NCBI GenBank assembly: GCA_031291845.1
Contig: JARLIH010000333.1
Location: forward strand, 1-38,725
Origin: Isosphaeraceae bacterium
Lineage (GTDB): Bacteria > Planctomycetota > Planctomycetia > Isosphaerales > Isosphaeraceae
Direction: 5' to 3'
Length of the DNA stretch: 38,725 nt
Shown here: in pieces, positions 8,545 through 16,194 of the stretch
Numbering within the stretch: the stretch's first letter is position 1
How the letters are laid out: the number at the start of each line of letters is the position of its first letter
The notes under the pieces: model-generated
Databases searched by the model: none
Seen by the model: only the letters and a program-made list of their open reading frames with translations
What the model was told of the DNA's origin: nothing
Program-made: the position numbers and the translations under genes

Positions 8545-8625
8545 GTTGATCGCTCGTGAAGGGTGATCTCAATTCCGGCTATGACAGCCCCACCATGCGA
8601 ATGCTCGCAGAGGCGGGGTTTTTTT
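8545..8625 (+). ncRNA. Conserved ~80-nt promoter-to-terminator RNA element, copy B
   Basis: A transcript starting near 8545 would run through GCTCGTGA-A-GGG (8552-8563) and a GGCT/AGCC hairpin with five-base loop (8577-8589). It ends at a terminator with seven T at 8619-8625. From the -10 box to the T tract there are 80 bases, against 79 in copy A. The hairpin pair that is U-A here is U-G in copy A, a pairing-preserving change. It lies about 115 bases before the sigma factor start. It could be an independent small RNA, a leader of the sigma gene, or serve also as the PAC2 terminator. Confidence 0.6.
8588..8625 (+). terminator. Intrinsic terminator of RNA element B (also 3' of PAC2)
   Basis: CCCCACC (8588-8594) pairs with GGCGGGG (8612-8618) with one mismatch. 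The inner TGCGA/TCGCA stem has an ATGC loop, and seven T follow. It would stop both PAC2 read-through and the element's own transcript. Confidence 0.8.
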
Positions 8626-8740
8626 GTGCGCGCGTTTCCCGTTCTTCCGCCGCGTCGTGCATGCCCGTCCGCCCGTTGGCCGCGGTCACGACCGCCGCGC
8701 TCCGCGTGACATTCGGCCATCGTCTATTGGAGGCGGCGTC

Positions 8741-9481
8741 ATGCTCCTTGAGGAGACTTCCCAGGTTTCGTTCCGGCTCGATCACGCCCGCGGGTTCGAC
8801 GCGAGTGTCTCGCGGGGCTCGCTTCACGACAAGGCGGCGACCACGTGCGGCACCAGGTGCCAGCGCCGCGCCGACACAGCCGCGCCGACGAACGTCGCAA
8901 CAGCCAGCGACGCCGCGCTGCTGCGCCGTTACCAGGATTCGGGCGAGAGAGAGCCGTTCGACGAGCTTGTGCGGCGTTACACCGAACCATTGTTCCGCTA
9001 CCTGGGCCGCTATCTGGGCGACGCCGGGCTCGCGAAGGACGTGTTGCAGAACACGTTCCTGCAAGTCCACCTCAAATGCAGCCTGTACCGCGACGGCGCA
9101 AGCGTCCGCCCGTGGATCTACGCCATCGCGACCCATCAGGCGATCGACGCGATCCGGCGGGCGAAGCGCTCGGTCGCGGTCAGCCTCGACCGGCCGGGCA
9201 TTGGACAAGAGCCCGACGCCTCCATGCTCGTCGAACGGCTGGTCGAGCATACGCCGGGGCCGCTCGCCAAGTTGGAGGAACAGGAGCGCAGGCGTTGGGT
9301 GCGCGACACCGTCGACTCGCTCCCCGAGCGCTCGCGCCAGGTGCTGATCCTCGCCTATTATCATAACCTAAAATATCACGAGATCGCCTCGATCCTGCGC
9401 ATCCCGCTGGGAACTGTGAAGTCCCGCCTCAGTCTGGCGATTGCCAGGCTGCGGGAAGGGGCGCTGGCGGCGGGGCTCTAA
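8741..9481 (+). CDS. ECF-type RNA polymerase sigma factor
   Basis: This is a 246-residue sigma-70 family protein. Region 2 spans about 72-140 (with YLGDAGLAKDVLQNTFLQVH and WIYAIATHQAIDAIRR). Region 4 is at about 188-240 (ERSRQVLILAYYHNLKYHEIASIL, then LGTVKSRL as recognition helix). An N-terminal stretch of about 55 residues lies before region 2 and is not conserved as far as I can tell. The ATG at 8741 is preceded by TTGGAGG. No anti-sigma gene follows; a phosphoribosyltransferase gene starts 12 bases later, so the factor may be controlled by transcription, possibly through the terminator-bearing leader upstream. Confidence 0.9.
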   Translation: MLLEETSQVSFRLDHARGFDASVSRGSLHDKAATTCGTRCQRRADTAAPTNVATASDAALLRRYQDSGEREPFDELVRRYTEPLFRYLGRYLGDAGLAKDVLQNTFLQVHLKCSLYRDGASVRPWIYAIATHQAIDAIRRAKRSVAVSLDRPGIGQEPDASMLVERLVEHTPGPLAKLEEQERRRWVRDTVDSLPERSRQVLILAYYHNLKYHEIASILRIPLGTVKSRLSLAIARLREGALAAGL

Positions 9482-9493
9482 CGGAGGTGGGTC

Positions 9494-10222
9494 GTGTCGA
9501 CAACGTTTCGTAACCGCAGCGACGCAGGCAGGCAGCTCGCGCGGCGGCTCGCCCGCTATACGGGGCTTGCCGACGTGACCGTGCTTGCGTTGCCTCGCGG
9601 CGGCGTGCCGGTGGGCTACGAGGTCGCCCTCGCGTTGCGCGCGCCGCTCGACGTGTTCGTGGTTCGTAAATTAGGGGTCCCCGGCCAAGAAGAGCTGGCC
9701 ATGGGGGCCGTCGCGTCGGGTGGATCGTGTGTGCTGAACAACGACGTCGTGCAGGCGCTAGGTGTTCCCAGCCAAACGATCGCCGCAATCGCCGCCAGAG
9801 AGCTGCGGGAAGTTGAGCGGAGGGAGCGTGCCTACCGGGGCAACCGCGCTGCCCCCGATGTGCGAGGCCGCACCGTCATCGTGGTCGACGACGGTCTCGC
9901 CACCGGCTCGACCATGCGGGCCGCGGTCGCGGCCCTGCGCAGGCTCGGTCCCGCACGAATCGTCGCGGCGGTCCCGGTCGCAGCGCGTGAGTCCCTGGCG
10001 GAGCTCGCCCCCTTGGTCGACCAGTGCGTCTGTGAAATCACTCCCGAGCCATTTCACGCCGTCGGACTCTGGTACGACGATTTCACTCCCACTGCCGACG
10101 ACGAGGTCCGCGAGTTGCTAGAGGGGGCCGCCTCTCCATCGATCAGGACGTCCGAGCGCGTGCTCGACGTGACGGAGAGTGAGCCCCTGCCGGCCCACAA
10201 CGGGGAAGGGAGAAGCTCATGA
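9494..10222 (+). CDS. Phosphoribosyltransferase family protein
   Basis: This 242-residue protein has a type I phosphoribosyltransferase fold. The PRPP-binding loop VIVVDDGLATGSTM is at about 128-141, and the N-terminal LALPRGGVPVGYEVA and VVRKLGVPGQEELAMGA are typical of the Rv0571c-like group. It starts with GTG at 9494 with GGAGGTGG close upstream. Its stop overlaps the hydrolase start by four bases (ATGA). In many bacteria this domain and a dienelactone-hydrolase-like domain are one fused protein; here they are separate coupled genes. The substrate base is not known. Confidence 0.9.
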   Translation: MSTTFRNRSDAGRQLARRLARYTGLADVTVLALPRGGVPVGYEVALALRAPLDVFVVRKLGVPGQEELAMGAVASGGSCVLNNDVVQALGVPSQTIAAIAARELREVERRERAYRGNRAAPDVRGRTVIVVDDGLATGSTMRAAVAALRRLGPARIVAAVPVAARESLAELAPLVDQCVCEITPEPFHAVGLWYDDFTPTADDEVRELLEGAASPSIRTSERVLDVTESEPLPAHNGEGRSS

Positions 10223-10956
10223 CAACGCAACCAACGAGTGGCGCGATCCGCGGCCACAACGTGGAGATCTCGGTAGGCGGCCGTCGCGCACTGGTGGGCT
10301 GGCTGAGCCTGCCGAGCGACCCCATCGGAGTCGTCGCATTCGCCCACGGCAGCGGCAGCGGCCGTTTCAGTCCCCGCAACCAGTTCGTCGCGCACGCGCT
10401 CCAGGAAAACGGGCTGGCGACGCTGTTGGTCGACCTTCTGGAGGAGGACGAAGCCCAGGACAGGCGCAAGGTGTTCGACATCGAGCTCCTGGCGGAGCGG
10501 CTCACAGCCGCGAGCCGCTGGCTAGGCCGGGCCCCCGAGACGCGAGACCTCCCCCTCGGTTACTTCGGTGCCAGCACCGGCGCCGCCGCGGCGCTCGTGG
10601 CCGCGGCCAGGAACCCCGAGCCGGTCGGCGCGATCGTCTCCCGCGGCGGCCGCCCCGACCTGGCGCGCGACGACCTGCCGGCCGTAGCCGCACCCACCCT
10701 GTTGATCGTCGGCGGCAACGACGAAGAGGTTCTCGAGCTTAACCGCGAGGCGCTCGCCCTGTTACGCTGCCCGAAGGCGCTGACCGTCATTCCCGGGGCA
10801 ACCCACCTCTTCCCGGAGCCCGGAGCCCTCGAGGAAGTGGCACGCCTCGCCGGCGATTGGTTCGTACGCCAACTGCCGCCGGTTCACAACGCCAACGCAA
10901 TCGAACAGGAAGCCGGGCCGCGTTTTCCCACACTCGACATGGACCCGGAATGCTAG
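10219..10956 (+). CDS. Alpha/beta hydrolase, dienelactone hydrolase-like
   Basis: This is a 245-residue alpha/beta hydrolase. The nucleophile elbow GYFGASTGAA places the active serine near 119. A likely acid is Asp168 in GGNDEEV and the histidine is His196 in PGATHLF. An oxyanion segment AHGSGSG lies near 42-48. The start overlaps the phosphoribosyltransferase stop by four bases, so both are made from one message. Family members linked or fused to this phosphoribosyltransferase have no settled reaction; the fusion elsewhere implies that the two act together. Confidence 0.9.
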   Translation: MTTQPTSGAIRGHNVEISVGGRRALVGWLSLPSDPIGVVAFAHGSGSGRFSPRNQFVAHALQENGLATLLVDLLEEDEAQDRRKVFDIELLAERLTAASRWLGRAPETRDLPLGYFGASTGAAAALVAAARNPEPVGAIVSRGGRPDLARDDLPAVAAPTLLIVGGNDEEVLELNREALALLRCPKALTVIPGATHLFPEPGALEEVARLAGDWFVRQLPPVHNANAIEQEAGPRFPTLDMDPEC

Positions 10957-11071
10957 AATGAGCGCCGGCGAAGCGCGTGCGAGCTTTCTTCGCCTCCAGA
11001 GTCTCGTGCACCTCGCCCCGGCGCAGCAGCGGAGGTGTTCTCCGCCCGTCACACGGGGTTCGGCCTTTTTT
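10951..11071 (+). promoter_or_regulatory. Promoter and structured leader ahead of the 69-residue protein
   Basis: An extended -10 box TGC-TAGAAT (10951-10959) lies at the end of the hydrolase gene. The leader then contains a GCGGAG/CTCCGC hairpin (about 11029-11045), a CCCGT/ACGGG hairpin (about 11045-11057) and, after a short GTTCGGCC spacer, six T at 11066-11071. The start codon is about 18 bases later. No good -35 box is visible. It may be an attenuator like the ones ahead of the stress protein and sigma genes, but the primary sequence differs. Confidence 0.4.
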
Positions 11072-11089
11072 GGTTCGGAGAGTCCTTCT

Positions 11090-11299
11090 ATGTCCCCGAA
11101 CACGCACCCGGCGGGAATGACGTCCGTAATCATCGACGAGCGGGAGCGATCGGAGCTGCTCGCGCTCGTCGAGCACGCGCTGGGAGAAACGCGCGTCGAA
11201 GTCCATCACACACACACACCCGACTTCCGCGCGCAGGTCCAGCTTCGGGAGCAGACACTGCGCGGGCTGATCGAGAAGCTGCGCCATCCCGAGGCGTGA
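11090..11299 (+). CDS. Small conserved hypothetical protein (69 residues)
   Basis: The product has an acidic helical N-terminal half (DERERSELLALVEHALGETRVEVHHT) and a helical C-terminal half (LREQTLRGLIEKL). Similar 55-65 residue proteins of unknown function are common in bacteria. The ATG at 11090 has GGAGAG upstream. An ATG at 11117 would give a 60-residue product closer to the usual size, so the true start is uncertain. A run of CA repeats encodes the HHTHT stretch. The gene ends 18 bases before the kinase-fusion gene. No function can be given. Confidence 0.65.
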   Translation: MSPNTHPAGMTSVIIDERERSELLALVEHALGETRVEVHHTHTPDFRAQVQLREQTLRGLIEKLRHPEA

Positions 11300-11317
11300 C
11301 GGGGAGACGCGCGCGTC

Positions 11318-12901
11318 ATGGGGCTCGCCGACCTGGTCTGTGCGCTCTCAGAACCGTCTGCGTACCCCCACCACGTCGACAACGTAGACGTGCACCAGAC
11401 GCACATCTCCGTTGTGTTTCTGGCTGGCTCGTATGCGTACAAAGTGAAGAAGCCGTTATCACTGGGTTTTCTCGACTACAGCACCCTGGAACGTCGGCGC
11501 GGTTTCTGCGAACAGGAGACGATCCTCAATCGCCGCTTGGCGCCGGAGGTATACCTGGGCGTTGTCCCCGTGACTCGGGAGCCCGACGGCCTCCGGGTTG
11601 AGGGCCAAGGTCCTGTGGTCGAGTGGGCCGTGAAGATGGTGCGCCTGCCCGCGGACGCCACCCTCGAGGCACGGCTGCGCCGGGGCCTGCTCGGGCCCGA
11701 GCACGTGGAGTTGCTCGCGCGCCGAATCGCGGCGTTTCACGCTGACGCCGCGACAAATGCCGAGATCACGGCCGCCGGCCGTTTTGGGGTTGTTGCGGAC
11801 AACGCCCGACAGAACTTCGCGCATGCGGCAGCGGCCGTCAGCCGCGCGGTATTCGAGCGCGCTCGCGACCGGACCGAGCGATGCCTCGATTCGCTTCGGC
11901 CCCTGATCGAGGCGCGGGCCGAGCGGGGCGTTCCGCGCGACGGGCATGGCGACCTGCGGCTCGACCACGTTTACTTCTTCCCCGATCGTCCTCCACCTGC
12001 CGACCTTGTGATCGTCGACAGCATTGAATTCAACGCCCGATTCCGCCACGCCGATCCCGTGGCCGACATGGCCTTCCTCGACATGGACCTTGTCTTTCAC
12101 GGCCGGAGGGACCTCGCGCGGATTTTCTCCAACACCTACTTCCTGGCCTCCGGAGACGCCGAGGGGCGCTCTTTGCTCCCTTTCTACAGGTCGTACCGCG
12201 CCGCCGTGCGAGGCAAGGTGGAGGGGATCGAGTCACTGGAACCGGAGGTTCCCGACGCCGCACGATCGTCGGCCCTCGTTCACGCGCGGGCCCACTGGCT
12301 GCTGGCTCTCGGTGAGGTGGAAGAGCCCGCGCGCCGGCCCTGCCTGGTCCTCGTGGGAGGCCTACCGGGTAGCGGCAAATCGACGCTGGCCCGCGGCTTG
12401 GCCGGTTCCGCCGGCTTCGAGGTAATCCGCACCGATGTGGTCCGCAAGGAGTTGGCCGCTCGGGCCGGTCTCGCGGTCACGCCCGCTTCCTTCGAGGAAG
12501 GAATCTACACGCCGGAGTGGACCGAGTGGACCTATGCCGAGTGCCTGCAACGCGCGGACGCGCTCTTGTTCGATGGCCGTCGCGTGCTGATCGACGCGAC
12601 CTTCGGCCGCGAGGCCAGCCGCCGGCTGTTTCTCGACGCCGCCGTCCGCTGGGGCGTGCCGGGCCTGTTGTTGCTCTGTAAGGCCGACCAGACGCTGACC
12701 CTGGCTCGGCTCGAGCGGCGGCGGGGCGACGCCTCCGACGCCGATGGGGTGATTTACGAACAAGCGGCCCGCCGGTGGGAGGATCTCGGAGCGCTCACGC
12801 GGCTCGTCACGCGTGAGATCGATACCGGGGGGAGTGCCGAGCATGCCTTGCACGTGGCTACGGAGGCCTTACGCGATTTCGAGTGTGCCGGTCCGGAATG
12901 A
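11318..12901 (+). CDS. Bifunctional aminoglycoside-phosphotransferase-like / P-loop kinase protein
   Basis: This 527-residue fusion has an N-terminal protein-kinase-like domain related to aminoglycoside phosphotransferases. It shows a YKVKKP lysine region at 41-46, the catalytic loop HGDLRLDH at 210-217, and a metal-binding VDSIEF near 233-238. The C-terminal domain (about 340-520) is a P-loop kinase with Walker A GLPGSGKST at 348-356 and the IDATF segment near 425. Mycobacterial Rv2004c, a DosR regulon member, has the same order. The phosphate acceptor is unknown; antibiotic resistance should not be assumed. It ends the plus-strand stress cluster. Confidence 0.88.
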   Translation: MGLADLVCALSEPSAYPHHVDNVDVHQTHISVVFLAGSYAYKVKKPLSLGFLDYSTLERRRGFCEQETILNRRLAPEVYLGVVPVTREPDGLRVEGQGPVVEWAVKMVRLPADATLEARLRRGLLGPEHVELLARRIAAFHADAATNAEITAAGRFGVVADNARQNFAHAAAAVSRAVFERARDRTERCLDSLRPLIEARAERGVPRDGHGDLRLDHVYFFPDRPPPADLVIVDSIEFNARFRHADPVADMAFLDMDLVFHGRRDLARIFSNTYFLASGDAEGRSLLPFYRSYRAAVRGKVEGIESLEPEVPDAARSSALVHARAHWLLALGEVEEPARRPCLVLVGGLPGSGKSTLARGLAGSAGFEVIRTDVVRKELAARAGLAVTPASFEEGIYTPEWTEWTYAECLQRADALLFDGRRVLIDATFGREASRRLFLDAAVRWGVPGLLLLCKADQTLTLARLERRRGDASDADGVIYEQAARRWEDLGALTRLVTREIDTGGSAEHALHVATEALRDFECAGPE

Positions 12902-12954
12902 CGTCAGTCTGCGCGCCTGTGTGTCCCGCGCTCACGAGTGATGTTCGTATTGCT

Positions 12955-12989
12955 GGGAGGGCGAGGCTGCGTCCGAGCCGCGCCCTCCC
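12955..12989. repeat. GC-rich inverted repeat between convergent genes
   Basis: The left arm GGGAGGGCGAGGCT (12955-12968) and right arm AGCCGCGCCCTCCC (12976-12989) pair at 13 of 14 positions around a seven-base loop. It lies between the convergent kinase-fusion and tri-haem genes. No T tract follows on either strand. A near-identical left arm occurs at 38646-38659, so it may be a dispersed palindromic repeat that also helps termination. Confidence 0.6.
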
Positions 12990-13042
12990 GGAATGACCGG
13001 TGGCAGGCCCAGTTCATGGCAGCGGACTTCCCGGCAGCCGCA

Positions 13043-16009
13043 TCACGGTTTCGACACGGCCGCGCCGCGCTCCTTGAGCGACGACAGGTACTCCAACAAG
13101 TCCGCCGCTTGCTGGGCCGTGAGGTCGCGCAGCAGCCCGTCGGGCATCAGTGAGACCGGCTGGAGCAGTTCCTGTTCGATCGCGTCGACCGGAATGCGCG
13201 TGGTCGCGTTCCGGGCATCGCGCAGGACGACTTCCTTGACCGTTCGCGTCGCGAGCAGACCAACGTGGACCTGGCCGTCGCTGGTCGCGATGGCGCGCGT
13301 GGCGAACTTGGGGTCGACCTCGCGCGACGGCTCCAGCACGTGCCGCAACAGGTCGCGCCGGGGGTACTTCGACCCGATCGCGCTCAGGTCAGGGCCGAGG
13401 TCCGTGCCGGCCCCTTCGACACGGTGGCACGACTGGCACGACGTGGCCGAGACGGAAAAGAACCACTCCCGGCCGCGTCGTGCGTCACCAGTCCGCGACA
13501 GGACCTCCTCGGGATCGATCGCGTCACCGAGCCGCTTGACGCGTTCCGCGTCGGGAACGAAACGCTCGAACAGGTCGCGCACCTCTGGGTGCGGATCGTC
13601 TTTCGTCCGCGCGACGACTTCGGCCAGCACGGGGGCGGGGAGCGCCTCTTGCGCGATCGCTTGCACGAGCGTCAGCGCTCCCCGTGTCGTGCCCGTGAGG
13701 CCGCGAATGGCCCCGGCGCGCACGGTCGGCGACGACGATGGGTTCCGCAACACCGCCAACGCGCCGGGATCACCCTCAGGCGGTCGCCCGCCAGGGACGC
13801 TTGGCAAGCGCGCGATCCAGTCGGCGATGAGCCGGACGCCTCGGTCGTCGACCTTCCGCGACCCGACGCGCGGCATCCTGCCTGCGCCGGTCTTGGCGAT
13901 CCTATAGAAGAGCATCGAACGGCCTGGGTCGCTCGGCGCAATGACGCGCGCGTCGCTGATGCCGAAATTCCCCTGGATCGGCGCGACGTCCACGGTCTTG
14001 GTTTGATCCAGCGGAAGCGCCGCCGTCAGCGCGATGTTGGCGGAGCCACCGGCGTTTTGCTGATGGCAATGGGCGCAATTGACGTGCAGGTACGACCGCG
14101 CCCGAGCGTCGAGGTCCGCCGATCGATCATAAGGGTTGACCAGTCGCGGCGCAGGTCGGGCCTTCGGGTTCCCGGCGAAGTAGCCCAGCCGTTGGAGCCG
14201 CCCGAGGTCATCCGGGCCACGTTCCAGTTGCGACGCGTCGAATGCCAGGGGCGACGCCGACTGGCGGCCGAAGACGATCGTGCGCGCCTCGACCCAAGGG
14301 TTGTGGCAGAGCACGCACTCCGCGCGTCCGGCAAAGCGGTACACGTCCTCGCGCCGGCCCCCCGGCGCCTGCTTGTCGCGCACCCCGAACGTGCGGCTCG
14401 CGCCGGCGGCAGCGGCCAGCGAGGCATCCGTCTGTTCTTCATTCCACACATACGAATACGGCCGCCAGCTTCCGGCCTCGAAGTGCAGCACCTGCGTCTC
14501 CAGCCGTCGCCGGCTCCGCGGCTCGCCCGCGACGAGCTCCAGGGAGACGGTCTTGGCCAGTACGGACCCTTCCGGCAGCCGCCAGCGTCCCTCGGCGTCG
14601 GTTTCGATTCGTGCATTGCCGGGGATCGCCAACAGGCGCTCGGCCGAGGCACCGTCGGCCCACGCCTCGGCGTTGATCGCGTAAGGAACGACACCCGGAG
14701 CAGGGGTGTGATCGGTGACGGACGCGAACAGTCCCGTCCGGCCGAGCGTGCGCGGGAACGCATCGGGTGCGCGGGGCGCAGGGTTCGGGACCAGGCGGTA
14801 GATCTGGTTCGAACGCTCGTGCTCGACGAGGTAGAGCTCGCCGTCGTGCCCTTGACCGAAAGAGACCAGTCGCAGGGTAGTGTCGGCCAGCTCGCGGTGT
14901 CGGGTGACCTTACCCCCCTCGTAACGCAGCCCCCACACCCTGCCCGACTGAAAATCGCCGTAGATGTAAGTGCCGGCGAGCTCCTGCAAGCGTTTGCCGT
15001 GGTAAACATAGCCGCCGGTAATCGACGCCGCCTCGGAATGCGGGTGATCGACAACCGGTGGCACGATGGGCGTCGGCCCGAGCTTGACGTCGGCATGAAC
15101 AGTCTGCCGTCCCTCGCGCGCGCTCCAGCCGTAGTTGCCGCCGCGCTCCACGCGATGAACCAGCTCCCAGAGCTCCCAGCCGACGTCGCCGACCCACAGG
15201 TCGCCCGTCGCGCGATCGAAGCTCATCTTCCAGGGGTTCCGCAGGCCGAAGGCCCAGACCTCGGGCCTTGCCCCACGGAGACGGACGAACGGGTTGTCGG
15301 GGGGCACACGGTACGGCCGGCTTGGGTCCGCGCGATCGACGTCGATGCGGAGGATCGAGCCGAGCAGGTCGCTGATGTCCTGCCCCGTCCGGGCGGGGTC
15401 GGGCGGAGAGGCGGGCCCGGCGTCGCCCGTCGAGACGTAGAGCATACCGTCCGGGCCGAACGCGAGGCAGCCGCCGTTGTGACCACCCGACAGCCAGGTC
15501 AGGAGCACCGATTCGCTCTCGGGCAGGATAGTGGGAGGGTCCGTCCGGCTGACGATGAAGCGCGCGAGGCGGGTGCCGTCGGGCTTCTCGTTCTGGAGGA
15601 CGTAACACAGATAAACGTACCGGTTCTCGGCAAACCGCGGGTGAAACGTCAGCCCGTAGAGCGCGGAGAACCCGGGGCGAACCTGCGCCAGATCGATGGC
15701 AAGATCGGCACGGTCCGCGCCCGACTCGTTGAACGTCAAGACCTTGCCGCCAAGCTCGCCGACAACCAGACGCTGGGAACCGGGCGCGGCCTCGAGCAAC
15801 ACGGGGCGGTCGAACCGGAGCTTCGGGAACGCCGGCTCGACGATATACGGCAGCGGCGGGTCGGGCGTGCCGGCGAAATGCGACGTGGTCCACGGAACGC
15901 GATGCTCGTCCGCCGCGCGGGCCCGACTCTCACAAGACAGCCAGAGGGCTGCGGCCGCAAGGAGCCAAGCGCCCTTCGTCCGACGGCTCGCACAGGGGAA
16001 TCGGCGCAT
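13043..16009 (-). CDS. Secreted PQQ-type sugar dehydrogenase with three haem-c motifs
   Basis: This 988-residue exported protein begins with a signal peptide. A glucose/sorbosone dehydrogenase-like beta-propeller (about 35-415) contains the GGHNGG, GDAG and FGLRNPW segments. A middle part has two haem-c motifs, CVLCH (565-569) and CAHCH (645-649), in an SO_2930-like context. The C-terminal part has CQSCH (858-862) followed by GPDLSAIGSKYPRRDLL and LMPDGLL, matching the Pirellula/Verrucomicrobium haem-binding domain. The likely role is periplasmic oxidation of a sugar or alcohol with electron transfer through the haems. I chose ATG 16009 over a TTG at 16033. Confidence 0.9.
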   Translation of the reverse strand: MRRFPCASRRTKGAWLLAAAALWLSCESRARAADEHRVPWTTSHFAGTPDPPLPYIVEPAFPKLRFDRPVLLEAAPGSQRLVVGELGGKVLTFNESGADRADLAIDLAQVRPGFSALYGLTFHPRFAENRYVYLCYVLQNEKPDGTRLARFIVSRTDPPTILPESESVLLTWLSGGHNGGCLAFGPDGMLYVSTGDAGPASPPDPARTGQDISDLLGSILRIDVDRADPSRPYRVPPDNPFVRLRGARPEVWAFGLRNPWKMSFDRATGDLWVGDVGWELWELVHRVERGGNYGWSAREGRQTVHADVKLGPTPIVPPVVDHPHSEAASITGGYVYHGKRLQELAGTYIYGDFQSGRVWGLRYEGGKVTRHRELADTTLRLVSFGQGHDGELYLVEHERSNQIYRLVPNPAPRAPDAFPRTLGRTGLFASVTDHTPAPGVVPYAINAEAWADGASAERLLAIPGNARIETDAEGRWRLPEGSVLAKTVSLELVAGEPRSRRRLETQVLHFEAGSWRPYSYVWNEEQTDASLAAAAGASRTFGVRDKQAPGGRREDVYRFAGRAECVLCHNPWVEARTIVFGRQSASPLAFDASQLERGPDDLGRLQRLGYFAGNPKARPAPRLVNPYDRSADLDARARSYLHVNCAHCHQQNAGGSANIALTAALPLDQTKTVDVAPIQGNFGISDARVIAPSDPGRSMLFYRIAKTGAGRMPRVGSRKVDDRGVRLIADWIARLPSVPGGRPPEGDPGALAVLRNPSSSPTVRAGAIRGLTGTTRGALTLVQAIAQEALPAPVLAEVVARTKDDPHPEVRDLFERFVPDAERVKRLGDAIDPEEVLSRTGDARRGREWFFSVSATSCQSCHRVEGAGTDLGPDLSAIGSKYPRRDLLRHVLEPSREVDPKFATRAIATSDGQVHVGLLATRTVKEVVLRDARNATTRIPVDAIEQELLQPVSLMPDGLLRDLTAQQAADLLEYLSSLKERGAAVSKP

Positions 16010-16194
16010 GCGGGTCGGCCCCGAAGACAACAATGGTCAGGCGACGCCTCGCCAGATTACACCGGGCAGGCCATCCCCGCCAGACGCCCCCAGAGAGCGC
16101 TTGATCTGAGCGCGGACTCAGGCGACGATCGGTGGGTGGGTCGGCGTAACGCAATTCACCCGAGACAGTCGACACGACCTCCGCGGGCACGGTC

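Noticed and set aside
11208-11220. CA dinucleotide run
   Set aside because: It is short and in frame within the small gene; no sign of a phase-variation tract beyond that.
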